Source: Candidatus Saccharimonadota bacterium (lineage in GTDB: Bacteria; Patescibacteriota; Saccharimonadia; Saccharimonadales; UBA4665). Taken from it: a stretch of DNA of 64,000 nt. Below the pieces are notes generated by a model that worked only from the letters and a program-made list of their open reading frames with translations, was not told the origin of the DNA and did no database searches. Numbering within the stretch: the first letter of the stretch is position 1; every line of letters begins with the position of its first letter. The position numbers and the translations under genes are program-made. Positions 15,634 to 23,946 of the stretch are shown piece by piece. Where the stretch lies: the NCBI GenBank assembly GCA_028289245.1, contig JAQGGT010000006.1, forward strand, positions 332,948 through 396,947, written 5' to 3'.

Positions 15634-16002
15634 TTAGGGCAAGACTTCTTTGATGACGGCCATTACCTGAGACGGCGTATAGTGGGCTTTAACGATGTAG
15701 CGCTCAACATTTAAAAAACGAAGCTTGTGAGGAGCTTCGTCTTTACTGATGTTGGTGAGGATAATAACTTTGATTTCCGTTCCCCATTCGTGCGACCGCA
15801 ATTGTTCGAGCATTTCGTCGCCTGGCATGATGGGCATTTTGAGGTCGAGGAGGATTAAGTCTGGCCGGAAGGCCTTGATCATCTCCAGGCCTTCGACCCC
15901 GTTCCGGGCCACTTGCACAAGGAAGCCCGAATGCCCTAATTTGAAGGCATACATATCGGCGATGCTACGATCGTCTTCAACTATGGCGATTTTATGCGGC
16001 AT
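15634..16002 (-). CDS. single-domain response regulator (CheY-like)
   Basis: A paralogue of the preceding receiver (122 residues) with 'IAIVEDDRSIADMYAFKL', the phospho-acceptor in 'DLILLDLKMPIMPGDEML', 'VIILTN' and 'YIVKAHYTPSQV'. No output domain. The 50-bp gap to the next receiver suggests a tandem duplication. The start is divergent from a candidate small RNA promoter. Confidence 0.9.
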   Translation of the reverse strand: MPHKIAIVEDDRSIADMYAFKLGHSGFLVQVARNGVEGLEMIKAFRPDLILLDLKMPIMPGDEMLEQLRSHEWGTEIKVIILTNISKDEAPHKLRFLNVERYIVKAHYTPSQVMAVIKEVLP

Positions 16003-16018
16003 GATGCTTGTAATTCTA

Positions 16019-16115
16019 TTGACATCTTATCGTATCTGTGGTAGATTGCAAACAGTTCTTTATAAGATTGATAGCAGCACTTTTTGGCCTCCGCCAGTTG
16101 AAGTGCTGTTTTTAT
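16019..16115 (+). ncRNA. candidate small RNA with own promoter and terminator
   Basis: TTGACA (16019-16024), a 17-bp spacer and TAGATT (16042-16047) predict a start near 16054. About 55 nt later a terminator forms from CAGCACTT (16075-16082) and AAGTGCTG (16101-16108) followed by TTTTTATTT. No ORF fits between. The product would be about 60 nt, alternatively an attenuated leader of the 16192 operon. Confidence 0.45.
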
Positions 16116-16146
16116 TTAAGGCCATTATACTTGCAAAATAACAAAC

Positions 16147-16159
16147 ATTGTGTTATAAT
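16147..16159 (+). promoter_or_regulatory. ATTGTGTTATAAT box upstream of the GNAT/E1-like operon
   Basis: This 13-mer matches the boxes at 23849-23861 and 58861-58873 in 12 positions or nearly so. Here its TATAAT (16154-16159) doubles as the likely -10 for the gene at 16192. Confidence 0.5.
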
Positions 16160-16191
16160 TAAACAAGTCGTTATTTTACACAAGGAACCCA

Positions 16192-17187
16192 ATGACCACA
16201 GAAACGCTACAAATCTCACCTGTACCCGTTACGGAAGTCGCTGAATCAGCGATTGCCGAGGTGACTGAGGTTGTTCTTGAGCACGAGGTAGACCTCGTTG
16301 CTGTCGCCGATAGCGCCCTCGATGGCGCTGGAGTCGTGTTAGAACTCGCCGGAACTGCACCAAAGCCCACCACCGAAGTCGAAAACGATAAAGTGCTACG
16401 CATGCCCAGCCACTACGAGCACATTATTACTACCGAGGCTGCCAACCCAGCCATGGCCGAACTTGCCTGGCGCATTCACGCCGAAGGCTACCACACCATG
16501 GGCTTTGTACACAAAACCGCCATTGCTATGGATGGTGCCTTAACTACCGACATCGACAAAGCCCGCGGTGACAACGTCGAATACTTCTTGGCCATCAACG
16601 ACGTCCAAGAAATTGATGCCGCTTCACTCCGCAAAGTCCATATCCCCGAGGGCGGTGATTACACCGATCTGCCCGCCTACAAGCTTTGCGAGCCACAGCT
16701 TAGCGAGCCAGGCAAGCAGCTACTGGCTGATTTAAGCGAAGATGGTCACGATATTATCGAGATCGGCGCTCTAGCTCGCACCGCCAGCGCCAGCCCCTAT
16801 GCTGTTCATGAATTATTCCGCAACATCGTTCACGGCTCAGCCGGCAAAAACGAAGCCTGGCTATTTAGCATCGTTTCGACCACCTTCGATTCACTAGCTA
16901 GTAGCTTCGGCAAGGACAGCTTTATCGTCCTCGGCGAAGATACGCCTATTGTTGACGACCGCGTGAGCAATGGTGTGAAGCTACGCCCCGCCGTTCTGAT
17001 TCCTGATCTTTTCATCGATAATGTTCTCGCCCAGTACGAGGCCGCCACCAACCGCGTACAGCGCCACAAATTGCTGCGCACCTTCATGTTCTTCACCGAA
17101 GGCCTCGAAGACAACGAGCTCAGCGAGCACGCCGCCCAAGCCCGGGCCATGATCGCTACTGCTAGCGTCCCGGCCGAGTCCGCTTAA
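16192..17187 (+). CDS. GNAT/FeeM-like acyltransferase-type protein (partner of E1-like protein)
   Basis: This 331-residue protein has an acidic N-terminal 60 residues of low complexity. The rest loosely resembles the GNAT-like fold of FeeM/autoinducer-synthase proteins: 'NPAMAELAWRIHAEGY', 'NVEYFLAINDVQEI', 'EIGALARTASASPYAVHELF'. The assignment is tentative. AAGGAACC lies upstream of the ATG. The E1-like gene starts 29 bp after its end, so the two form an operon; adenylation by one and acyl transfer by the other would make a small-molecule or modification pathway (inference). Confidence 0.4.
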   Translation: MTTETLQISPVPVTEVAESAIAEVTEVVLEHEVDLVAVADSALDGAGVVLELAGTAPKPTTEVENDKVLRMPSHYEHIITTEAANPAMAELAWRIHAEGYHTMGFVHKTAIAMDGALTTDIDKARGDNVEYFLAINDVQEIDAASLRKVHIPEGGDYTDLPAYKLCEPQLSEPGKQLLADLSEDGHDIIEIGALARTASASPYAVHELFRNIVHGSAGKNEAWLFSIVSTTFDSLASSFGKDSFIVLGEDTPIVDDRVSNGVKLRPAVLIPDLFIDNVLAQYEAATNRVQRHKLLRTFMFFTEGLEDNELSEHAAQARAMIATASVPAESA

Positions 17188-17216
17188 TCTTCTTAAAGCA
17201 TTTGGAGTATATGAAT

Positions 17217-18392
17217 ATGTCTTCTTACGATATCGATAGTTTCCTTGAAAATACGCAAGCACCCATGGTTTGGCAGCAGCCTGAGCAGTTTAAGCTCGAC
17301 TCTGAAGCTGCCGTTAACGAGCTTGGCGAGCGCATTGCTAGCGGTGTCGTTACCAGCGTTATCGACCCAGTTGAAGCCATCGCTGATGACTTGTACGAGC
17401 TACACAATCCGGCTATCAAAGCCGACGACGCGGCCCGGGCCGCGTTTGTGAGCGACGTATTGGCGCAGGGCAAAGCCTTTGGCACCTGGCACCACATGCC
17501 GTGGTCGGGCGCCCTGGTCCGTTTCCCAGATGTTGCAGACCACCGCGCGCTGCGCACCTCACGAAACCGCAATCTAATCACCGCCCCAGAGCAGGCCGTG
17601 CTGTATGCCTCCAAGATGGCCATCTTTGGCCTGAGTGTCGGCAGCAATATCGTAGAACGTTTGGTGCTGTCTGGTATCGGCGGCAGCATTGCCATGGGCG
17701 ATTTCGACAGGCTGTCACCCTCCAACCTCAACCGTATCAACGGCGTATTCTCCGATGTTGGTGCCGGCAAAATCGATTTGATGGCCCGCAAAATCTCCGA
17801 AGTTGACCCGTACATCGAGCAAACCCACTTCCACCAGGGTTTCAACGCTAGTATCGTGCCGGAACTCTCATCTTTTGCCCCCAGCGTCATTTTCGACGAA
17901 GTTGACCAAATGCAGGCCAAGGCCCAGATGCGCGCCTTTGCTATGGAGCAGGGCGTCCCACTGATTATGGCCACCGACCTCGGTGACCGTTCGCTGATCG
18001 ACGTCGAGCGTCACGATCTTGGCACCGCTAAGCCATTTCATGGCAAGGTCAAAAAAGAACTGTTTGACCGCATGGTGAGTGGCGATATTAGTGACGATGA
18101 GCGCAAAAAGCTAACCGCCAAAATCGTTGGCCTGCGCCACGTGACCACTCGCATGCTCGAATCGCTCATGGAAGTCGAAAAGACGATTCCTGGCTTGCCC
18201 CAGCTTGGCACCACGGCTAGCATGGGTGGCTCACTCGCTGCTGTCGCGGCCCGCGAAATCGTCCTCGGGCACGAGCTGCCATCCGGCCGCTACGTGTCTT
18301 CGCCCAAGACGGTACTCAAGCTCAAGCCCCAGGCCAGCGCGCCAGCAATGGCCAAGACGGCACGCAGCTTCATCAAGTCCAGCAAGTCTTAA
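17217..18392 (+). CDS. ThiF/MoeB/E1-like adenylating protein without cysteines
   Basis: About 391 residues with a ThiF-type Rossmann domain: 'MAIFGLSVGSNIVERLVLSGIG' binds nucleotide, and 'MGDFDRLSPSNLNR' is the conserved D-x-D/..SNLNR segment of E1-like enzymes. I see no cysteine in the whole protein, so there is neither a catalytic thioester cysteine nor a CxxC zinc site, which suggests an adenylation-only enzyme. GGAG is too close to ATG 17211, so ATG 17217 (MSSYDIDS) is preferred. It is cotranscribed with the GNAT/FeeM-like gene. Confidence 0.72.
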   Translation: MSSYDIDSFLENTQAPMVWQQPEQFKLDSEAAVNELGERIASGVVTSVIDPVEAIADDLYELHNPAIKADDAARAAFVSDVLAQGKAFGTWHHMPWSGALVRFPDVADHRALRTSRNRNLITAPEQAVLYASKMAIFGLSVGSNIVERLVLSGIGGSIAMGDFDRLSPSNLNRINGVFSDVGAGKIDLMARKISEVDPYIEQTHFHQGFNASIVPELSSFAPSVIFDEVDQMQAKAQMRAFAMEQGVPLIMATDLGDRSLIDVERHDLGTAKPFHGKVKKELFDRMVSGDISDDERKKLTAKIVGLRHVTTRMLESLMEVEKTIPGLPQLGTTASMGGSLAAVAAREIVLGHELPSGRYVSSPKTVLKLKPQASAPAMAKTARSFIKSSKS

Positions 18393-18444
18393 CCCCATTT
18401 AACCCTGGTTATGCTAACCGCTTTTGCGGTATACTACTCTGGTA

Positions 18445-20670
18445 ATGGTTGGAGAAATAGTTCTCATCACGAGCGTTTTGGTCACTGCCTGTATTGGCGC
18501 GTTCGTATTTGCCCGTAACCAGCACAGCGTGGTCAACCGAATCTTCGGTATTTTGAGTATTGCACTCATTTTGTTCCCAATTGCCAATAATTTTACGCTG
18601 TCCGGCGGTCACCGGCTGCTGTTTATCCGCGCCGTCGTGGCGTCAACGGTGGTGGCCGTGGCCTGTCTGTACTATCTGTCGATTTATCTTAAGCCCGGCG
18701 TGGTGGTGCTCAACAAGTTGCAGCGGCTGGGTATTTGGTATGCGGCACTGGTGGCCGTGGCGGCATTTACGCCACTGGTATTCACGCGGCTCAGTGCCGG
18801 CGACCAGTCCACGCCCCAGCCGGGGGTTGGCGCGGCGCTGTTTTTGATCGCCCTGGTGGCGTTCCCGGCGATGAGCCTGTGGATTTTGGTCCGCCGCTTG
18901 CGCGACCCGCATTCTGTTGACCGGATTCAGAACCGATACATCCTGATGGGCATTGCGCCCACTTTTTTGCTGGCGCCGCTTACCTCGTTTATCATGCCAA
19001 TTCTGCTCAAAAACGACAGTCTGATCAGCTTGAGCCCGCTGTATTCGCTGACCTTTGTTGGCCTGGTGGGCTATGCCATTGTCAAGCACCGCCTGTTCGA
19101 TATCCGGTTCTTTGTGGTGCGGGCGCTGGCATATATTTTTACTAACGGTATCTTGATGGCCGCTTACTTTACGCCGGCGATTTTGCTGGCGGCGTGGGCA
19201 CTGCACGTCTCGTTGTCGCTGTTAAGTTATGCCGTAATTGTGGTTTCGGCGCTGCTGCTGACCATGGGTTACGGTTACCTGCATTCGGCCCTCGACGCCC
19301 TGACGAGCCGGGTATTTTTCCGCAACGAGTACCAGCCGACCCAGTTTATCAGCGAGCTGAACCGCGCCGTAGTTTCCAACCTCGACTTACGCTCGCTGCT
19401 GCTGACGGCCTCCAAAGTTATCGAAAAAAATATGCGCCTGGAATACTGTACGTTTGGCATCCAGACTAGTGACGGCACGCAGCGTATCGTCGGCACCATA
19501 CGGCAGTCGTTTTCGCAGGCTGATATTAATGCCGTCCGCAAAATCACGCCGCACCTGCACGACAAAATGATCATCACCGACTACATTTCGCCTGATCTCA
19601 TCGATCTACAGAAAATTTTGCGGTCTTACGATATTGCTGCCGTGGCCCGCTTGGTCAGCGACACCAACAGAGAGAAAGAAGGCCTTGGCTACATCCTGTT
19701 AGGGCCCAAAAAGAGCGGCCAGCAGTTCGACAAAAAAGATATTGAGACCATCACCACCATCATCGACGGCCTGATCGTGGCTATCCAAAACGCCCTGCGC
19801 TTCGAAGAGATTGAGAACTTTAGCGCCACACTGCAGCGGCGCGTCGATGAGCAGACCCGCAAGTTGCGCCGCACCAACGAAAAGCTCAAAGAAATGGACG
19901 AGACCAAGGACGACTTTATCTCGATGGCCAGCCACCAGCTGCGCACGCCGCTCACCAGCATCAAGGGTTACCTGAGCATGGTGCTCGAGGAAGATGCTGG
20001 CAAAATTACGCCTATGCAGCGCGAAATGCTCGGCCAGGCCTTCTTTAGCTCGCAGCGCATGGTCTATTTGATCGCCGATCTCCTTAACGTCTCGCGTCTC
20101 AAGACCGGCAAGTTTATCATCGACGCCAAACCGGTGAACCTCGACCAAGTTGTCGAGCAGGAGCTGCACCAACTCGAGGAAACCGCCGCTGCCCGCGAGC
20201 TTAAGCTGCACTACGCCAAGCCCACCAACTTCCCCACCCTTATGCTCGACGAGACTAAGACCCGCCAGGTGATCATGAACTTCGTCGACAACGCCATTTA
20301 CTACACTCCCGCCGGCGGTGAGATCACTGTCCGGCTGGTGGAAACACCGCTCACTATCGAACTGCACGTTGAAGATAACGGTATCGGCGTCCCCAAGGCC
20401 GAGCAGCCCCATCTGTTTACCAAGTTTTATCGCGCCGGTAACGCCCGCCAGGCCCGGCCAGACGGCACCGGCCTCGGTTTATTCATGGCCAAGAAGGTCG
20501 TCATGGCCCAGGGCGGTTCGGTATTGTTCTCCTCCGAAGAAGGTAAGGGCAGCACCTTTGGTTTTGTCTTTAGTAAAGATAAAATCGCCGCTCCAACTCC
20601 TGTCCTAGTTGCGCCCGCCAGGCCCGCAAAAGCGAAGGCTAGACCGGCGCTTGCAAAATCAGCCAAATAG
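18445..20670 (+). CDS. membrane sensor histidine kinase (7TM-GAF-HisKA-HATPase)
   Basis: About 741 residues: seven N-terminal membrane segments (1-290) resembling the histidine-kinase 7TM sensor domain, a GAF-like region (310-455), a coiled-coil linker, HisKA with phospho-acceptor His497 (SMASHQLRTPL), and HATPase with the N box 'QVIMNFVDNAIYY', G1 'DNGIGVPK' and G2 'GTGLGLFMAKK'. No receiver is fused; the orphan receivers at 15212 and 15634 are candidate partners. ATG 18445 follows TATACT (18430-18435) by 9 nt, so an upstream TTG start is unlikely. Confidence 0.9.
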   Translation: MVGEIVLITSVLVTACIGAFVFARNQHSVVNRIFGILSIALILFPIANNFTLSGGHRLLFIRAVVASTVVAVACLYYLSIYLKPGVVVLNKLQRLGIWYAALVAVAAFTPLVFTRLSAGDQSTPQPGVGAALFLIALVAFPAMSLWILVRRLRDPHSVDRIQNRYILMGIAPTFLLAPLTSFIMPILLKNDSLISLSPLYSLTFVGLVGYAIVKHRLFDIRFFVVRALAYIFTNGILMAAYFTPAILLAAWALHVSLSLLSYAVIVVSALLLTMGYGYLHSALDALTSRVFFRNEYQPTQFISELNRAVVSNLDLRSLLLTASKVIEKNMRLEYCTFGIQTSDGTQRIVGTIRQSFSQADINAVRKITPHLHDKMIITDYISPDLIDLQKILRSYDIAAVARLVSDTNREKEGLGYILLGPKKSGQQFDKKDIETITTIIDGLIVAIQNALRFEEIENFSATLQRRVDEQTRKLRRTNEKLKEMDETKDDFISMASHQLRTPLTSIKGYLSMVLEEDAGKITPMQREMLGQAFFSSQRMVYLIADLLNVSRLKTGKFIIDAKPVNLDQVVEQELHQLEETAAARELKLHYAKPTNFPTLMLDETKTRQVIMNFVDNAIYYTPAGGEITVRLVETPLTIELHVEDNGIGVPKAEQPHLFTKFYRAGNARQARPDGTGLGLFMAKKVVMAQGGSVLFSSEEGKGSTFGFVFSKDKIAAPTPVLVAPARPAKAKARPALAKSAK

Positions 20671-20680
20671 TACGATATAG

Positions 20681-20709
20681 TTGACAATTTATAGTCTTTA
20701 TGCTAATAT
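20681..20709 (+). promoter_or_regulatory. promoter of the vWA-MoxR-DUF58 operon
   Basis: TTGACA (20681-20686), 17 bp, TAATAT (20704-20709). The flank ATAGTTGACA also occurs at the promoter at 23866, so the two adjacent surface operons may share sequence-specific control. Confidence 0.7.
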
Positions 20710-20735
20710 AGCTAGGTTAAATATTGGCATTACTT

Positions 20736-21806
20736 ATGGCTATCAAAGAACAACTCGATCACGCTGCAATTGCAGCCTCACACCTTCCCAATGCGGTCGG
20801 TGATGTACTTACCAATAACCATGGCGTTGGTAGCGCTATTATAGCCGCTGGTGTGGGTACTACCGCTTTGGCAATGCGCCGTTTCCGTAAACACTCGGAA
20901 GTCAGCGGCTATGACGCTCGTTATGCTACCAGTACGGCGAGCAAAACACCCGAACTGAAGCCCGTGATTGGCAACCGCAAACAGCGTATGCTGCCAGTTG
21001 CCCTTGGTGTTACCGGTGCCGCTATCGGCCTGGCCGCCCATGTCACCAAACCCGATTATGAAGTTACCGTGGCCAACCCAAATGCTGCGGTTGTGGTCGT
21101 GGACGACGTGTCGAGCAGCATGCGCTATACCGGCGACATTGGCGGCATGAGCCGTGACGCTGCTGTAGAGCAGGGTATCTATTCTGCTAATTACGCTGGC
21201 TCACTTGGCGTTGTGGCCGCTGGTGCCAATAGTGTCGTATTAAGTTCACCGACTCGTCAGTGGCAGCCCAACCGGGCCGCGCTCCAAGCCGCCGTCGACG
21301 ATGCTCACAATGACTCGCCTACCTACATCAGTCCCGTCGGCGACAGTCTAAGCCAAGCCATTCATGACGCCAGCGATATATTGCCGAAAAACCCGCTTAC
21401 TCACCAAGGTGAGGGTACTCTGCTCATCGTGAGCGATGGTACGCTCCAGGCCTCGACCAGCGAGGTCGGCAAGGAAGCCGCTGAGCTGAAGGCAGCCGGC
21501 ATCAAGACTGAGGTTTTGGTCGTCGGAAGTAGTAATAAGAACATTACCTACACCACGCCCGACACTAATGACCCACAGTCGTCATACGTCAAACCAGAGA
21601 CCTTCTCGGCCTTTAGTAATGTAACGACCGCGGCTAGCATGAATGACGTCCAGCACGCCATTCACAGCCAGATTGAGTCCGCTGGCCGGCAGGAAGAAGA
21701 ACGCGATTACCCCTACATTGAGGAAGCTGGCTTTGCGCTGGCCGCCCTCGGTGCCGCCGCCGCGTTTGTGCAAATAGCTAACCGCAGAGATGCAGAATTT
21801 AATTAG
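20736..21806 (+). CDS. membrane vWA-domain protein (BatA/B-like)
   Basis: About 356 residues: hydrophobic segments near 32-46 and 86-104, then a von Willebrand A domain with the metal-ion motif 'VVVVDDVSSSM' (DxSxS), 'YISPVGDSLSQAI' and 'LLIVSDGT', and a last membrane segment near 325-345. vWA proteins next to MoxR and DUF58 proteins usually work as a metal-dependent binding scaffold acted on by the AAA+ protein. I chose ATG 20736, which sits in the transcript of the strong promoter at 20681, over an upstream TTG. Confidence 0.82.
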   Translation: MAIKEQLDHAAIAASHLPNAVGDVLTNNHGVGSAIIAAGVGTTALAMRRFRKHSEVSGYDARYATSTASKTPELKPVIGNRKQRMLPVALGVTGAAIGLAAHVTKPDYEVTVANPNAAVVVVDDVSSSMRYTGDIGGMSRDAAVEQGIYSANYAGSLGVVAAGANSVVLSSPTRQWQPNRAALQAAVDDAHNDSPTYISPVGDSLSQAIHDASDILPKNPLTHQGEGTLLIVSDGTLQASTSEVGKEAAELKAAGIKTEVLVVGSSNKNITYTTPDTNDPQSSYVKPETFSAFSNVTTAASMNDVQHAIHSQIESAGRQEEERDYPYIEEAGFALAALGAAAAFVQIANRRDAEFN

Positions 21807-21817
21807 GAGAAATTAGT

Positions 21818-22837
21818 ATGAGCAATCCAAACACTATGATCAATGACCTGGTAGCTGAAGTAAGTAGCGTTGCCGTTGGCGACCGCCAAGACCTTTTTGT
21901 GGCCGCCGCCGGCGTCGTACTCGGTGAAGTGGTTATGTACGAAGGTCCTTACGGTACTGGTAAGACCTGGACTTCTAAGGCCCTTGCCGATGCTACCGAA
22001 GGCACCTTTGGACGCGTCCAAGGTACCGCCGACCTGCTGCCAGCAGATATTACTGGTACCGATGTCTTTGACCGCCGCACTGACGACTACGTAGCCAAAT
22101 ACGGTGCTATTTTCAAAAACGTCGTGCTCATCGATGAGATTGGCCGTATCCCAGCTAAGACGCAGTCTGGTACGCTTGAAGCTTTTGGTGAACGCCAAGT
22201 TACCTTCCCACACACCGGTACGCATCGGCTTCCTGAAGGCTCTTCGGCCTTCCTGACCTATAACCCGCAGACCGATATTGCCGATTCATTCGCCGTGTCG
22301 GCCGAAAGCAATGACATTGAAGGCGCGCTGCTGAACCGTGTGTTTGCCAGCATCCGTTCCGGCCTGACGCCAAGCCAGAAGCGCGAAGCGACTCGCCTAG
22401 CCTTAGACGGTGGCCGCAAGGCTCAACCAGTTGTAAGTCAGGCGCAATTGATTCAGATTCGCTCGGCTATTGATGCCATTACTATCGATAGCGATATGCT
22501 TGACGTCATTACTGACGTGCCAAAGCAAATCCTTGAGCACGGTAAGGTTGATCCATATGCCACTGGCCGGCAGATTCGCGCCGGTGCCCGTGACACGATT
22601 GCCTTAGGTCGCTTAGCCCGCTTCTTTACTGCGGTCCGTGGCCAGAAGCTCATGGACGTTGACGACATCAAGCGCGCTGCTCCCTACGTCTACGCCCACA
22701 TGACGACTATGAACGAAGTCGGTGTAGCCAAGAAAATCGGAGCTCGCCAAGCGATTCGCGAAGCGGTTGGCAATGTCGGCCCTATCGACGAAGTAGCCGC
22801 TAAAGCCGCCGAAATCGACGCCAAAGAAGCTGCTTAG
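21818..22837 (+). CDS. MoxR-family AAA+ ATPase
   Basis: This 339-residue AAA+ protein has Walker A GPYGTGKT (43-50), Walker B LIDE (104-107), a sensor-1 region 'SSAFLTYNPQTD' and an arginine-rich lid. MoxR ATPases remodel or assemble vWA-containing partners. AGGAGAAATTAGT-ATG provides a strong ribosome site, 11 bp after the vWA gene. The DUF58 gene follows 24 bp later, so the order is vWA-MoxR-DUF58. Confidence 0.92.
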   Translation: MSNPNTMINDLVAEVSSVAVGDRQDLFVAAAGVVLGEVVMYEGPYGTGKTWTSKALADATEGTFGRVQGTADLLPADITGTDVFDRRTDDYVAKYGAIFKNVVLIDEIGRIPAKTQSGTLEAFGERQVTFPHTGTHRLPEGSSAFLTYNPQTDIADSFAVSAESNDIEGALLNRVFASIRSGLTPSQKREATRLALDGGRKAQPVVSQAQLIQIRSAIDAITIDSDMLDVITDVPKQILEHGKVDPYATGRQIRAGARDTIALGRLARFFTAVRGQKLMDVDDIKRAAPYVYAHMTTMNEVGVAKKIGARQAIREAVGNVGPIDEVAAKAAEIDAKEAA

Positions 22838-22861
22838 GCAGCCAGAAAGGTACGTACCGTC

Positions 22862-23827
22862 ATGCCATACGAAGCACTGACAATCGACCCGGTTTTTGAC
22901 CCAGAGCACATCAGCGAAAGCCTGATGGCAATGCGCACTGCGTTGCCACTGCAGCGCAGCGACCTCGATGGTCTGCTGCCCGGCGACTATGCCTCGCGCC
23001 GCAAAGGTCAAGGGCTGGAGTTCTATGGCGTCCGTGAGTACACCGAAGGCGATGACCTGCGCCGCATTAACCAATCGGCTACTGCCCGTCAGTCAGACGA
23101 GGATGTGCGGATGGTCAACGAGCTCCGCCAGGACGTGGCACCGCCGCTGTGGGTCGTCACTGACCTCATGCAGGACCGCCACTCCGTTAACCCCGGCCAC
23201 TACTCTGAGCAGGGCCTCGGGTTGGCCGTCGGCTTCCGGGCCATGAGCATCGCTCATGCCAGAAAGCGCCCTAGCGGCATGCTGGCCGCCGACGAAGAAG
23301 CCATCCGACTAACCGCTCGGCCGGGCCTCGGCCGCCCTCACTTAGTGGCCACCGCCCAGCGCGTGGTTAATAAGCTCGGCGAAACCAATCTCGACCGTAC
23401 CCAGTTCCTAACCGAAGCGCCAGTGCTGGAGCGACCGCGCCTCAGTGGCTTATTGACCGTTGCCGCCAAGCATTTAGTACGTGCGCAAGTCTTGGTCGCT
23501 ACCGATTGGCGTGATGATGACGATTGGGCGGAACCCTTGCAACGCCTGGCGCGCCGGAACGATGTTATCGCCGTCGAGGTGACTAACCCGGGTGATTACG
23601 CGCTGCCTACACACGCCACGCGCATCGTTACTGAGGCTGGCCCGATCGCGCTGAAGCGCGGCCGCGGCGGCCAGAAGCAGCGCGAAGCCTACGCTCAAAC
23701 CGCCCTGCAAGAGCAAGCACGTATCGACGCTGGTATTGCGAGCGCTCGGGTCCGGCACATTAAGCTTTCGACGACCGATGGCCAGTGGTCAAAGAGCTTC
23801 CGTGACCAGTTAGCCCGCCGACGCTAG
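22862..23827 (+). CDS. DUF58-family protein
   Basis: This 321-residue protein has the DUF58 signature in a modified form: 'LPGDYASRRKGQGLEFYGVREYTEGDDLRRIN' followed by 'SATARQ', where typical members have RxIDWKxTAR. DUF58 proteins nearly always accompany MoxR ATPases and contain a vWA-like fold. There is no membrane segment. Its role with the MoxR and vWA proteins in envelope assembly or stress is inferred from context. Confidence 0.85.
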   Translation: MPYEALTIDPVFDPEHISESLMAMRTALPLQRSDLDGLLPGDYASRRKGQGLEFYGVREYTEGDDLRRINQSATARQSDEDVRMVNELRQDVAPPLWVVTDLMQDRHSVNPGHYSEQGLGLAVGFRAMSIAHARKRPSGMLAADEEAIRLTARPGLGRPHLVATAQRVVNKLGETNLDRTQFLTEAPVLERPRLSGLLTVAAKHLVRAQVLVATDWRDDDDWAEPLQRLARRNDVIAVEVTNPGDYALPTHATRIVTEAGPIALKRGRGGQKQREAYAQTALQEQARIDAGIASARVRHIKLSTTDGQWSKSFRDQLARRR

Positions 23828-23848
23828 CATTTTAGCCAAAACTAAAAC

Positions 23849-23894
23849 ATTGTGTAATAATATAGTTGACAAAAAGAGTAATTTATTGTAAACT
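23849..23894 (+). promoter_or_regulatory. promoter and shared ATTGTGTAATAAT box of the lipoprotein/surface operon
   Basis: The box ATTGTGTAATAAT (23849-23861) is followed by TTGACA (23866-23871), 17 bp and TAAACT (23889-23894). The start near 23901 gives a leader of about 45 nt ending in GGGAGG before the ATG. Confidence 0.7.
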
Positions 23895-23946
23895 GGAATC
23901 ATACATTAGCAGAATCATTTAATCGTCTGCAATGGGAGGAAATTAT

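Noticed and set aside
18643-20412. Long antisense frames inside the histidine kinase gene
   Set aside because: Antisense shadows of the kinase codon pattern; no start signals or familiar motifs.
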